From: JAABRU01 sp041390465
Lineage (GTDB): Bacteria; Desulfobacterota; Desulfobacteria; Desulfobacterales; Desulfococcaceae
DNA length: 64,000 nt
Assembly: GCA_041390465.1 (NCBI GenBank)
Contig: JAWKPW010000006.1
Coordinates: forward strand, 1 to 64,000
Direction: 5' to 3'
Of this stretch, positions 17,901 through 26,941 are shown piece after piece. Below the pieces are notes generated by a model that saw only the letters and a list, made by a program, of their open reading frames with translations, did no database searches and was not told where the DNA came from. How positions within the stretch are numbered: position 1 is the stretch's first letter; every line of letters starts with the position of its first letter. The position numbers and the translations under genes are program-made.

Positions 17901-19087
17901 ATGGCATCTCATTTGGAAACAGAGGAATGGGAAAAAACTGGGGAGGAAAACCGTCATCTGAGAGAAACTAGAATTTTTACGTGAAAAACTCAAAAACAAA
18001 CAGAGGATAGCCGAAGGAAATTCAGAAGGCGGAAGATGAAGCAGGCAGGGAAATTGCACAGATTTATCTGACAATCACTGCTCTGCGGGAAAATCTGGAG
18101 AGGGCGGAACAGGAAAAAAAGGAAAAAATCAGTGAAGCTGTCTATAATTCAGTTAGTGAAAACAAAGAATTAAAAAATACAATTGAATTTCAGCGCAAAA
18201 AAATCAAACAAATGGACAGCGACAGGACTGAAAGTCTGCAACGTGCCAAAGAGGAAGCAGACAGAGAGGCAAAACTGCTGAAATCCATGATTGACGAGTT
18301 GCGCACGGAACTGGAGAAAAAGGATCACGAAATAAAAGAAAGTGTGCATCAGGCCGTCAAGGCGGCTGAAAAAGAAATTCGCCAGTTGAAAGAGACGGTC
18401 AGCACTCTGCGCACGGAACTGGAGAAAAAGGATCGGGAAATAAAGGAAAGCGTGCATCAGGCTGTCATGGAGGCTGAAAATGAAATCTGCCAGTTGAAAG
18501 AGACGGCCAGCACTCTGCGCACGGAACTGGAGAAAAAGGATCGGGAAATAGAGGAACGTGTGCAGGAAGTTGTCATGTCGACTGGAAAAGAAATTCGCCA
18601 GTTGAAAGAGACGGCCAGCACTCTGCGCACGGAACTGGAACAGAAAGAATATGAAAAAGATCAGGCTGAGCAGACAACCCGGAAAGATGCTCAGGCCCAT
18701 CTGTCTGAACTGAAAAAAACTGTGGCTTCTTTGAGGGAAGAACTGCAGCATGCCGATTTTGCAAAAGACGAAAAAGCAGAGACTGTCTCACTGGAAATGA
18801 AAAAGGAAATTGATGAACTCAAATCAGAAATCTTTGTACTGCGATCCGCACTGGATAATGCCTTAGTTGAGAAAAACGAAGAAATACAGGCAGCCGACAA
18901 AAAGGAAAGAGCGGAAAAGCGTGATCTCAGGGACACGATCAGCAGATTGCGGGAAGAATTGGATGGCATGAAAATGAAGCATGATCAGGAAATGCGGAAT
19001 GCTGTAAGTGCTGCAAGGGATGAAATGAAGGAATTGCAGCAGACAATCATATCTCTCCGCCACAGACTGGAGGAATGTCATGGCTAA
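17901..19087 (+). CDS. Long coiled-coil protein with 36-residue repeats, 5' frameshifts
   Basis: From about 18005 to 19087 one frame encodes almost pure coiled coil, rich in E, K, R and L. An ATG at 17901 followed by MASHLETEEWEK appears to be the original start, but two one-base shifts (about 17967 and 18015) separate it; the first ATG in the main frame is 18212 (291 residues). Three tandem 108-bp repeats start at 18301, 18409 and 18517 (a fourth copy begins at 18625), each giving RTELEKKDREIKESVHQAV and REIRQLKET-type segments. No enzymatic domain is visible. The 3' end overlaps the next gene, a GAF-PAS adenylate cyclase, by 8 bases, so the pair should be co-translated and may act together. 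Confidence 0.7.
18301..18640 (+). repeat. Tandem 108-bp coding repeats
   Basis: The sequence GCGCACGGAACTGGA recurs at 18301, 18409, 18517 and 18625 with exactly 108-bp spacing. The repeats are in frame, so they encode 36-residue coiled-coil units and can expand or contract by recombination. Confidence 0.9.
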
Positions 19088-21371
19088 TCAGAATCAGGAT
19101 GAAAACAGAAAAGTTCAGGAACCCCGTGTTTCCGGAAATCCGGGACAGGATCAGGCTGAAATACTGCTCAACATCACCCAGACAATGGCTGCTTTTGAAA
19201 GCCTGGATGAGATGCTCGAAGCCCTTGTGAACATTATCATTGAACAGGTGAATGCAGAACGGGGAACGATTTATCTTTATGACAGGGACAGCGATGAGCT
19301 CTATTCCCGTGTGGCCACAGGAACGTATCAGCGGGAGATCCGGATTCAGAAAGATCGGGGCGTGGCCGGAAGCGTGTTCAAGGAGGGACAGGGCGCTATC
19401 GTCCATGATGCCTACAAGGATCCGAGATTTGATCGCAGTGTGGATGAAAGAACCCGTTTTGTCACCCAAAGCATTCTCTGCGCGCCCATCCGCACCGTCA
19501 AGGGGGAAATCATTGGTGTGGCCCAGGCTTTGAACAGGAAAAAAGGGCAGTTCACAGAGGATGACCTGGAACTGCTCACGATTATGACCACACAGGCCGC
19601 AGTGGCTCTGCAGACCATACAGTTTGTGGAAAAAGTCAAAAAAAGCCGGGAACAGGAAAAGGAATTTTTCAATGTGGTTTCTGACGTGGTTTCCGAAATT
19701 GAACTGGGAGCCATTCTCAACAAGGTTATGTCCCAGGCAACCAAAATGCTCAACGCGGAGCGCTCCACCCTGTTTCTCAATGACGAAAAGACAAAAGAAC
19801 TTTTTTCCCAGGTCGGAGAGGGACTGGGAGCCACCCAAATCCGGTTCCCCAACAAGATGGGCATTGCGGGAGCGGTTTTCACTAAGGGAGAATCTGTCAA
19901 TATTCCTTACGCATACGCGGATCTCCGTTTCAACCCGACCTTTGACAAGCAAACCGGCTTTTTCACCCGATCCATTCTCTGTGTCCCGGTTGTCAACAAA
20001 AACGGGAAAATCATTGGTGTGACCCAGGTGCTCAACAAAAAAGGCGGAGCCTTCAGCAAAGAGGATGAATTCCGTCTGCGCACATTCACGGGTCAAATCT
20101 CCATTGCTCTGGAAAACGCGCAGCTTTTCAATGAAGTGCAGAACACCAAAAATTACAATGAGAGCATGCTGGAATCAATGAGCAACGGCGTGGTGACACT
20201 CAATGAGGACAGGAAAATCATCACCTGCAACAAGGCCGGTATGCGGATTATGAAAATCCGGGCAGAAGACATCATTGACCGCCAGGCTGATGATTTTTTC
20301 ACCGGCCCCAACGCGTGGATTCTCGACAAAATCAAAAAAGTGGAGGAAAAACAGAAATCCGAAGTGATCATGGATGCGGAAATTGAATTCGGGGGAGAAA
20401 AAATGTCCGTGAACATCACGGTTCTGCCCCTGATGAGCGCGGAACAGAAAAAACTGGGCTCCATGATTATGATGGAGGATATCAGCAATGAGAAACGGAT
20501 GAAATCCACCATGTCCCGGTATATGAATCCGGAGATTGCAGATCAGTTGCTCGCGGGCGGAGAGGATGTTCTCAGCGGCAAGAGCGTGGTTGCCACCTGC
20601 CTTTTCTCTGATATTCGGGGCTTCACCTCTCTTACCGAGGAACTTGGGCCCCAGGGCACGGTTGCCCTTCTCAATGAATATTTCACCATCATGGTCGAGT
20701 GCATTCAGAAGGAAGGCGGGATTCTGGACAAATTTATCGGAGACGCGATTATGGCAGCCTTTGGTGTGCCCATTGCCCGCGAGGATGATGAGGATCGGGG
20801 CGTAAAAGCGGCCATTGCCATGATTCGGGAGTTGGACAAATGGAACATGGAACGCACGGGGCACGGCAAAAAAACTGTGGATATGGGCATTGGCATCAAC
20901 ACAGACACGGTTGTCACCGGCAATATCGGTTCTCCCAAACGCATGGATTACACCATGATCGGCGATGGCGTGAATCTGGCCTCCCGGCTGGAAAGTGCGT
21001 GCAAGCAGTATCACACCCGCATTCTTGTCAGCGAAAACACCTTCCAAAGACTGAAGGGAACTTACCGGTCCCGTGAAATTGATCGGGTCGTTGTCAAAGG
21101 AAAAAGCGAACCGGTCAGCATTTATGAAATTCTGGATTATCACACGGAAAAAAGCTTTCCCAATATGAGAGGGGCACTGAGCCTGTTTGAGGACGGGCTG
21201 CACCAGTACCGGAAAATGAAGTGGGACAGTGCCATTGCATCATTCCGTGAAGCCCTGCGTCTGCATCCCAAAGACCGGCTCTCAGAAATGTATACCGAAC
21301 GATGCGCATATCTGAAAGAAAATCCGCCCGCGGAGGACTGGAACGGGGTATGGGTGATGACTTCGAAGTAA
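19080..21371 (+). CDS. GAF-GAF-PAS class III adenylate cyclase
   Basis: A soluble 763-residue sensor cyclase. Two GAF domains (about 28-180 and 200-345) are followed by a PAS domain (about 360-470), a class III cyclase domain (about 495-685) and a C-terminal tetratricopeptide-like tail. Metal-binding aspartates are in LFSDIRGFTS (about 508) and KFIGDAIMAAF (about 553), which also holds the purine-recognising lysine; the transition-state segment YTMIGDGVNLASRLE is intact with the aspartate typical of ATP rather than GTP use. It should make cAMP in response to ligands or redox state sensed by GAF/PAS. The extreme C-terminus DWNGVWVMTSK is echoed in the CHASE2 cyclase at 57414-59582. It overlaps the upstream coiled-coil gene by 8 bases. 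Confidence 0.92.
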   Translation: MANQNQDENRKVQEPRVSGNPGQDQAEILLNITQTMAAFESLDEMLEALVNIIIEQVNAERGTIYLYDRDSDELYSRVATGTYQREIRIQKDRGVAGSVFKEGQGAIVHDAYKDPRFDRSVDERTRFVTQSILCAPIRTVKGEIIGVAQALNRKKGQFTEDDLELLTIMTTQAAVALQTIQFVEKVKKSREQEKEFFNVVSDVVSEIELGAILNKVMSQATKMLNAERSTLFLNDEKTKELFSQVGEGLGATQIRFPNKMGIAGAVFTKGESVNIPYAYADLRFNPTFDKQTGFFTRSILCVPVVNKNGKIIGVTQVLNKKGGAFSKEDEFRLRTFTGQISIALENAQLFNEVQNTKNYNESMLESMSNGVVTLNEDRKIITCNKAGMRIMKIRAEDIIDRQADDFFTGPNAWILDKIKKVEEKQKSEVIMDAEIEFGGEKMSVNITVLPLMSAEQKKLGSMIMMEDISNEKRMKSTMSRYMNPEIADQLLAGGEDVLSGKSVVATCLFSDIRGFTSLTEELGPQGTVALLNEYFTIMVECIQKEGGILDKFIGDAIMAAFGVPIAREDDEDRGVKAAIAMIRELDKWNMERTGHGKKTVDMGIGINTDTVVTGNIGSPKRMDYTMIGDGVNLASRLESACKQYHTRILVSENTFQRLKGTYRSREIDRVVVKGKSEPVSIYEILDYHTEKSFPNMRGALSLFEDGLHQYRKMKWDSAIASFREALRLHPKDRLSEMYTERCAYLKENPPAEDWNGVWVMTSK

Positions 21372-21382
21372 TTTCAGTATGG

Positions 21383-21592
21383 TTGGTGGGTACTGGCATA
21401 CCCCAATGCCATTAAGTTAAGGAATTTCCGGAGTGCCAAAATGAAGTGAAACGGAATTTCGGCCGGGCGCACCCGGAGTGCCGGACTGAAACTCTGTCCG
21501 GATTTTCCGAATCATTTCAGTGCCCCAAACATTCAGTTCGGGACTCCTTCGACCTTAACGTAATGACACTGCTGGCATACCCACCCACTGCC
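21383..21592. repeat. Large imperfect inverted-repeat element enclosing a family-B repeat
   Basis: The left arm (about 21383-21422, GGTGGGTACTGGCATACCCC then AATGCCATTAAGTTAAGG) is mirrored by the right arm (about 21552-21592, CCTTAACGTAATGAC then TGGCATACCCACCCACTG). Between them lies a family-B repeat with AAATGAAGTGAAACGGAATT. It fills the gap between the cyclase and the DUF523 gene. Confidence 0.65.
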
Positions 21593-21648
21593 TGATTCCC
21601 TCCGGAATCGAGTTATGCAAGATCAACTGCCCGGAAAATTTTTCTGTC

Positions 21649-22083
21649 TTATCTGAGACAGTCCGGATTATCAAACGTTTCCTCCGTAAAAATCCGGATT
21701 CCCTTCCGCGATAGCATTTCCGCGAGTATCCCGTTTCCGCATACCAGAGTTTTGGAAAAAGTGCCGTCATAAATCCGGCCGTATCCGCAGGAAGGGGAAC
21801 GGGCTTTGAGGATGGCCTGTTTGCAGTTTGCCAGTTCCGCCAGGCGCAGGACTTCCTGCGCCCCTTTGCAAAAAAATTCAGTCACATCCATGCCTTCTTT
21901 TGTTACAACCCGTCCTTCCCGGATTTCCGCAGCCGGCCGCGGGGTGGGCAGTCCGCCCATCTGTTCCGGGCAGACCGGAAGAACCTTTCCCCCTGAAAGC
22001 AGTTGTCCAATTTTTTCAATAGCGTATCCTTCGCCGTTATACCGGCATCGGACACCTGCAAGACAGGCACTTACAATGATCAT
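21649..22083 (-). CDS. DUF523 family protein
   Basis: A 144-residue conserved protein of unknown function. The family's cysteine signatures are present: SACLAGVRCRYNG at the start, LPVCPEQMGGLPTPR in the middle and ARSPSCGYGRIYDG near the end. The cysteine-rich pattern suggests metal or sulfur chemistry, which is inference only. It stands alone between two repeat fields; the start ATG 22083 lacks a strong ribosome-binding site. Confidence 0.88.
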   Translation of the reverse strand: MIIVSACLAGVRCRYNGEGYAIEKIGQLLSGGKVLPVCPEQMGGLPTPRPAAEIREGRVVTKEGMDVTEFFCKGAQEVLRLAELANCKQAILKARSPSCGYGRIYDGTFSKTLVCGNGILAEMLSRKGIRIFTEETFDNPDCLR

Positions 22084-22214
22084 GGCAGATATGCCTCCAA
22101 CGCCTTTCCCACACCATCTCTCTGCTGACTTTATAAAAGCGAATTAAACGTCAAATCCTGTGCATGAACATATGACAAGTCTGTTTTTTTTCATTCTGAA
22201 ATTTTTAACTCTTA

Positions 22215-22500
22215 TACCAATTCTCCATTGAAAATCTGCCTCGGAGCGCCAAAATGAAGTGAAACGGAATTTCGGCCCGGTTTCCGGATCATTTCAGTGT
22301 CCCTGACTTTCAGTCCGGGACTCCTCCGCCCTTGACATAAGAGCCAGGCATTGCACAAATTCAATGGCGATTTGGCATTATGCCGATTCGCCGTTGATTT
22401 TGTACGGTGCTGCAGGTTTTTTGTGACCTTTGCGCCCTCTCTGTGTCCTTTGCGGCAAAACAAATCCGGCGGAAACCATGGTTTCAAAGGAGAATCGGTA
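22215..22500. repeat. Family-A elements 5a and 5b in tandem
   Basis: Element 5a (22215-22377) begins TACCAATTCTCCATTGAAAA, has a family-B interior and ends CAATGGCGATTTGGCA. Element 5b (22381-22500) begins TGCCGATTCGCCGTTGA and ends AAAGGAGAATCGGTA. TTA stands at 22212-22214, 22378-22380 and 22501-22503, so both are bounded by the same triplet. This shows that A and B interiors share the same ends. Confidence 0.75.
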
Positions 22501-22560
22501 TTAATTCGCACAGACAACAAGGTGATTTTTGAAAATGAATGTCCTCCCTGTTCAGTCCTC

Positions 22561-22625
22561 TGAAAGATTTGGCAACTTTTGGAAAGTTGTCAAATCTGAG
22601 GGATGTTCTTTTCCGGAAATCGACT
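22561..22625. repeat. Family-C palindromic repeat
   Basis: CAACTTTTGG faces AAAGTTGTCAAATC, followed by GAGGGATGTTCTTTTCCGG. Very similar copies are at about 17207-17265 and 61606-61668, degenerate ones at 2253-2285 and 4318-4350. Confidence 0.7.
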
Positions 22626-22834
22626 GAAATCATATTGTTCTGTCTGTTTGCAGCGCCGGTTCTCTGCGGCGGTTTTATCCAAAAATGCAGAAAAAACTGT
22701 GCGCAGTATTCCCAATATGCAGACGCAATGCCATTGGCGAAGGTGGAAGGCAGATTTGCCTGAGTCCCAAACCTTCTCCGTTTGAGACTCGGCAGCCTTG
22801 CCAAAGCGTTCCCTTCAGCAATCCTCAATATTTC

Positions 22835-24346
22835 TTATCTGTCTGTCAGTGCTTTCAGGTCCAGTTCCCTGGCAATTTCTTCAGACACCCGGCGGACAAA
22901 AAGATCAAAATCCGCTCCTTCAATGGGTGCTCCGGGCGCGGGGACTTTTTTCAGATCAGCCGGATGCATGAGCACAGGCCGGTTTTGCAGCAGGGGATCA
23001 GGTTTCACACCGAATTCAGGCGGGAAACGGTTTTCAAAATACATTTCCTGAAAACCAGCGAATTTCAGGGCATGGGCTGTGGAATCCACAACCGCTTCCT
23101 CATCTTTGCCCACAATGCCCTGCTTTGCCGCTCTGACCAGCCCCGCGAGGGATTCGCCGCCGTGAGTGCAGGCGATATGGCCGTTGCGGTTGGCTGTGAG
23201 TTCCCAGTCCATGATTTCCTGCTCTGCAACCTGCACAAAGAAAACCCGCTGTTGCCCTGCCATGCGGTTGTACTGATCCGCAAGATGAATCACGCGGGGC
23301 ATGGAAACCGGATTGCCGATCATGGCTGCCTGGGCCGTGCTGGGTTTCACTGTTACCGGAATGAATTTGCGTTTTTCCGGATCAGATTCCAGATAGTATT
23401 TGTATACCGGATTGGCATGTTCAGACTGCACCCCGATGATTTTGGGCAGGGTTTGGATGATGCCGGTTTCAAAAAATTTGAGAAAACCGCTCATCACAGC
23501 CGTGATATTGCCTGCATTGCCAATGGGCACGACCACGACTTTGTTTTCCATTTCATACTCAAAATCCTGTGCGATTTCATAAGAATAGGATTCCTGACCC
23601 AGAATGCGCCAAGCATTTTTGGAATTGAGCAGGGCCACATTGTAATTGTCCGCAAGATGCTCGACAACCTTCATGCAGTCATCAAACACACCCGGAATTT
23701 CAAACACGGACGCGCCGCTGCCCAGAGGCTGGGACAGTTGCTGGGGCGTGACTTTTTTGTGGGGAAGCAGCACAGCGGATTTGATATGGGGTTTCAGATA
23801 GGCCGCATACAGAGCCGCGGCAGCAGACGTGTCTCCGGTGGACGCGCAGATGGCCAGCACATCCGAAACCAGCCCGGTGTTGACCAGAAAATGGATATAA
23901 CTCATCGCGCTGGCCATACCCCGGTCTTTAAAAGACGCGCTGGGATTCTGGCCGTCATTTTTGAACCAGAATCTCACTCCGGCTTTTTCCTGCATAGCCG
24001 CGTTGGCTTCCACAATGGGGGTATGGCCTTCTCCCAGATACACAACCGCATCCAGAGGAATGACCGGCCCGATGAATTCATGGTACAGATAAATGCCTTT
24101 GAGAGCGGGAATCCGCAGCATTTTCCGAAAATCAAAAATCCTGCGCCAGGTCTGTGCCGGGATTTCCTTTAACCGGTCAAAATTTTCATCATAAATCAGC
24201 AGCACCTGTCCGCAGTCCGGACAGGTGTAAAGCAGTTTTTCAATGCCGTATTCCGACTGGCATCCCAGACAGCGATAGATGAGCTTCCCTTTGGGACTTG
24301 GAATCAGAAAAGGCTGTATTTCTTTGGGGAAATGTTGGGGTTTCAT
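22835..24346 (-). CDS. thrC: Threonine synthase
   Basis: A cytoplasmic PLP enzyme turning O-phosphohomoserine into threonine, 503 residues. It starts with a zinc-ribbon-like segment (YRCLGCQSEYG...YTCPDCGQ), followed by the fold-type II core with the PLP lysine in ASFKDRGMA (about 138) and the glycine-rich phosphate loop GNAGNITA. The length and N-terminal ribbon fit the longer bacterial/archaeal ThrC group. Start ATG 24346 follows AAGGAAA. The gene precedes no other thr gene here; serS lies upstream on the same strand 167 bases away, possibly co-transcribed. Confidence 0.93.
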   Translation of the reverse strand: MKPQHFPKEIQPFLIPSPKGKLIYRCLGCQSEYGIEKLLYTCPDCGQVLLIYDENFDRLKEIPAQTWRRIFDFRKMLRIPALKGIYLYHEFIGPVIPLDAVVYLGEGHTPIVEANAAMQEKAGVRFWFKNDGQNPSASFKDRGMASAMSYIHFLVNTGLVSDVLAICASTGDTSAAAALYAAYLKPHIKSAVLLPHKKVTPQQLSQPLGSGASVFEIPGVFDDCMKVVEHLADNYNVALLNSKNAWRILGQESYSYEIAQDFEYEMENKVVVVPIGNAGNITAVMSGFLKFFETGIIQTLPKIIGVQSEHANPVYKYYLESDPEKRKFIPVTVKPSTAQAAMIGNPVSMPRVIHLADQYNRMAGQQRVFFVQVAEQEIMDWELTANRNGHIACTHGGESLAGLVRAAKQGIVGKDEEAVVDSTAHALKFAGFQEMYFENRFPPEFGVKPDPLLQNRPVLMHPADLKKVPAPGAPIEGADFDLFVRRVSEEIARELDLKALTDR

Positions 24347-24374
24347 ATGATTTTCCTTTATGAATGAAAAAAAG

Positions 24375-24500
24375 CAGCACAAACCGGAAGCTTATGCCAC
24401 TTTTAAAAACACTCCAGCTTGTTTTAAAAGCACAGACAACGCAGAACAGGCTTGCTGATTGTTTCCAAAGCCACAGCACAAACCGGAAGCTTATGCCATT
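24375..24500. repeat. Direct repeat between thrC and serS
   Basis: AGCACAAACCGGAAGCTTAT followed by GCCA occurs at about 24376-24399 and again at about 24476-24499, 100 bases apart, filling most of the gap between the two genes. Confidence 0.75.
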
Positions 24501-24512
24501 TTTTGCTTAAAA

Positions 24513-25790
24513 TCATTTGGGACTGATTTTTTCCAGACCGCCCATATATGGCCGCAGGGCTTTGGGAATCAGCACAGATCCGTCTTCCTGCTGGCAGTTT
24601 TCCAGAATCGCGCAGAAGGTGCGTCCCACTGCCAGCCCGGAACCGTTAAGGGTGTGCACCAGTTCGGTTCCCTTTTTTCCTTTGCGTTTGAAGCGGATAT
24701 TGGCGCGTCTGGCCTGAAAATCCTCAAAATTGCTGCAAGAGGAGATTTCCCGGTAGGTGTTCTGGGATGGCATCCAGACTTCAATATCATAGGTTTTTGC
24801 TGCGGAAAATCCCATATCTCCTGTGCAGAGGGTGATGACCCGGTAGGGCAGTTCCAGCCGCTGGAGTATGGTTTCCGCATTTTTCAGCAGTTTTTCCAAC
24901 TCTTCATAGGAAGTTTCCGGCGGCGTGAATTTGACCAGCTCCACCTTGTTGAACTGATGCTGGCGGATCAGTCCCCGTGTGTCTTTTCCATAGGAACCGG
25001 CCTCGGAACGGAAGCAGGGTGTATAGGCCGTGAAGTAAACAGGCAGATTTTCCTCATCCAGCACATCCCCGCTGTAAATATTGGTGACAGGAACCTCGGC
25101 AGTGGGAATCAGAAAATAGTCCCAGTTTTCCAGTTTGAAAAGATCAGCCTCAAATTTGGGAAGCTGACCGGTTCCGGTCATGGTTTTGCGGTTGACCATA
25201 AAGGGCGGCAGGACTTCCGTATATCCGTGCTCCAGCGTGTGGATGTCAAGCATGAAACTGATGAGAGCCCGCTCCATTCGCGCGCCGGGCCCCATATACA
25301 GGGGAAAGCGTGCGCCCGCGAGCTTTGCTGCCCGCTCCAGATCCAGAATGCCAAGTTTTTCCCCAATATCACAATGGTCTTTGACCCCAAAGGAAAAAAC
25401 CGGAGGGGTTCCCGCTTTTTTGACTTCCGCGTTGTCCTTTTCATCCTTTCCCACAGGAACAGACTCATGGGGAATATTGGGCAGATTCAGGAGAATATTC
25501 TGCACCATGTCCTCGGATTCCGCCAGTATCCGATCCAGTTCCCTGACCCGCGCGGAGACCTCCCGCATTTCCCGCACCAGTTCTTCCGCATCCTGGCCTT
25601 TTTTCTTCATCCCGGCAATCTGTTCGGAAACCGTGTTTCGCCGATGGCGCAGACCTTCGATTTCCAGAAGCACTTCCCGCCTCTGATTCTCACATTTCTG
25701 AAAATTGTCCAGATTCCCTGTATCCCCCCGTTTTGCCAGCGCCTTGCGAACCTCAGATAAATTTTGTCTTACAAACTTGATTTCCAGCAT
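24513..25790 (-). CDS. serS: Seryl-tRNA synthetase
   Basis: A class II synthetase of 425 residues that charges tRNA-Ser. The N-terminal antiparallel coiled-coil arm (about 30-105), motif 2 (CFRSEAGSYGKDTRGLIRQH, about 268-287), the serine-site region REISSCSNFEDFQARR and motif 3 (NGSGLAVGRTFCAILEN) are all intact. The start ATG 25790 is the conserved MLEIKFVRQN. Its leader can fold into a bulged hairpin (25846-25905). Confidence 0.97.
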   Translation of the reverse strand: MLEIKFVRQNLSEVRKALAKRGDTGNLDNFQKCENQRREVLLEIEGLRHRRNTVSEQIAGMKKKGQDAEELVREMREVSARVRELDRILAESEDMVQNILLNLPNIPHESVPVGKDEKDNAEVKKAGTPPVFSFGVKDHCDIGEKLGILDLERAAKLAGARFPLYMGPGARMERALISFMLDIHTLEHGYTEVLPPFMVNRKTMTGTGQLPKFEADLFKLENWDYFLIPTAEVPVTNIYSGDVLDEENLPVYFTAYTPCFRSEAGSYGKDTRGLIRQHQFNKVELVKFTPPETSYEELEKLLKNAETILQRLELPYRVITLCTGDMGFSAAKTYDIEVWMPSQNTYREISSCSNFEDFQARRANIRFKRKGKKGTELVHTLNGSGLAVGRTFCAILENCQQEDGSVLIPKALRPYMGGLEKISPK

Positions 25791-25845
25791 AACAATTCCT
25801 ATATTCCAAAAAGTATTTTAAAATAATGGGAGTTAGAATTTCCAA

Positions 25846-25917
25846 ATCCCTTTGGGTCTGTGCACGGGATTGTTCTGATCCCAGACTTGTCCCAAGGCCG
25901 ATGATAAGCCTTTTTTA
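25846..25917. promoter_or_regulatory. Structured intergenic segment between serS and the 5-FTHF cyclo-ligase gene
   Basis: Nested pairing TTGGG/CCCAA, GTCT/AGAC and GGGAT/ATCCC forms a bulged hairpin (about 25853-25895), followed on the plus strand by AAGGC/GCCTT and TTTTTT. It could be a terminator-like structure, part of the serS leader on the minus strand, or a small RNA. No known family is recognised. Confidence 0.35.
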
Positions 25918-26011
25918 GCACGGCATCTTTTTTTGGTCAATGATTATTATAAGTTGACTTTTGCTTGCAATGTGTTGCACTGATTAAGAAAAAAATATCC
26001 GGGAGAATCCA

Positions 26012-26602
26012 ATGGACGAAATCAGAGAAAAAAAACTCAGTATGCGTCAGGAAATGGAGCAGATGATGGCAGAACTTTCTGCTGAGGAACGGGACAGAAA
26101 AACAAAGATCATTGAAGATCGGCTGTTTGACTTTGCCAATTTCATGGAATCCAGAATTCCCCTGCTTTACATGAGTCAGGGATTTGAAATAGCCAGTGAA
26201 TCCATTATCCGCAGATCTTACAAATATCATAAAATCGTTGTGCTTCCTCTTTTTGAAAAAGACAGACGGAACGTAAGACTGCTGAAGGTGGATGATTTTG
26301 ACAGTGATTTGAAGCCGGGCGGGCCCAGGGGAGTGCCGGAGCCGGACCCGGAAAAGTGCAAAAAAATTCCCCTTGACAAGGTCGATATTGCAATTGTTCC
26401 GGGGCTTGCCTTTGATGAAAAAGGCGGAAGGATTGGTTCCGGCATGGGCTGTTATGACCGGCTGATTCCAAAACTGTCTGCAACAACCCGAAAAGTGGCG
26501 CTGTGTCTGGAAAAGCAGATTGTTCCGCAGATTCCCATGGAACCCCATGACAGACATGTGGATATCATCATTACAGATGAACGGATTATCTACAAGATAT
26601 GA
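26012..26602 (+). CDS. 5-formyltetrahydrofolate cyclo-ligase
   Basis: A 196-residue cytoplasmic enzyme converting 5-formyl-THF to 5,10-methenyl-THF with ATP, a folate salvage step that links to the metF gene 2 kb downstream. The N-terminal REKKLSMRQEM basic helix, the IVPGLAFDEKGGRIGSGMGCYDR nucleotide/substrate signature and the C-terminal DIIITDE segment are present. Some family positions differ (SGMGC for YGGGY), so it is a somewhat divergent member. GGGAG precedes the ATG by six to ten bases. Confidence 0.88.
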   Translation: MDEIREKKLSMRQEMEQMMAELSAEERDRKTKIIEDRLFDFANFMESRIPLLYMSQGFEIASESIIRRSYKYHKIVVLPLFEKDRRNVRLLKVDDFDSDLKPGGPRGVPEPDPEKCKKIPLDKVDIAIVPGLAFDEKGGRIGSGMGCYDRLIPKLSATTRKVALCLEKQIVPQIPMEPHDRHVDIIITDERIIYKI

Positions 26603-26783
26603 AGACAGGGCTGAGCTGTCAATTGCTCTGCACATTGCAAAACAGGCATCCTCCAGGCTCTCTGCTGACAGTCGGAAGAATGCTGACTGTCAGTCCGGTG
26701 ATCCGCAATGCTCTTTCCTGAAAAAATTTCTTGACAGCGCAGGCAGGAAACGTTATTGAAAGGCAACGATGAGGAATATTCAT

Positions 26784-26861
26784 ATGAAAAAAGAAATGCA
26801 CACAATTTGCAGATACTGGTGGTGGCGTCTGAATGAAGGGGGGGGCCAAAGGATTCCCTGA
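26784..26861 (+). CDS. Trp-rich leader peptide of the DAHP synthase gene
   Basis: A 25-codon frame starts at ATG 26784 behind GAGGA (26771-26775, spacing 8) and ends at TGA 26859-26861. It contains three tandem tryptophan codons at 26817-26825 in the context RYWWWRL. Trp runs in a short frame just before a terminator are the mark of ribosome-mediated attenuation: when charged tRNA-Trp is scarce the ribosome stalls on these codons and the terminator does not form. The downstream gene makes the first precursor of aromatic amino acids. The start could also be ATG 26769, giving 30 codons. Confidence 0.85.
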   Translation: MKKEMHTICRYWWWRLNEGGGQRIP

Positions 26862-26934
26862 CACAGACATCCGAACACCAAAGGATCATATTTGTCAGGA
26901 ACTGCGGGCCGCCCGGTCCGCAGTTCTTTTTTTT
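26817..26934 (+). promoter_or_regulatory. Transcription attenuator (pause hairpin, antiterminator, terminator) before aroF
   Basis: Three alternative pairings are visible. Pause hairpin: TGGTG (26817-26821, inside the Trp codons) with CACCA (26876-26880), and GTCTG (26827-26831) with CAGAC (26864-26868). Antiterminator: CCTGACA (26857-26863) with TGTCAGG (26893-26899). Terminator: GAACTGCGG (26899-26907) with CCGCAGTTC (26918-26926), followed by eight T. The antiterminator's right arm abuts and shares its last base with the terminator stem, and its left arm adjoins the region-1:2 hairpin, as in classical trp-type attenuators. Confidence 0.82.
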
Positions 26935-26941
26935 CAGCCAA

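Larger units (their letters stand above)
22084..22834. other. Intergenic repeat field
   Basis: No gene is supported. It contains two family-A type elements in a row (22215-22377 and 22381-22500), each bounded by TTA, the first with a family-B interior, then a family-C palindromic repeat (about 22510-22625). Confidence 0.6.

Noticed and set aside
18301..18640. Non-coding tandem repeat or CRISPR-like array
   Set aside because: The period of 108 bp keeps the frame and the units encode a regular coiled coil, so this is a protein repeat.
25791..25930. T-box leader for serS
   Set aside because: No T-box sequence (UGGNACC) or specifier loop is visible, and the structure lacks a competing antiterminator.
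26603..26768. Small protein gene between the cyclo-ligase gene and the leader peptide
   Set aside because: The open frame is a continuation across the cyclo-ligase stop with no start site of its own.
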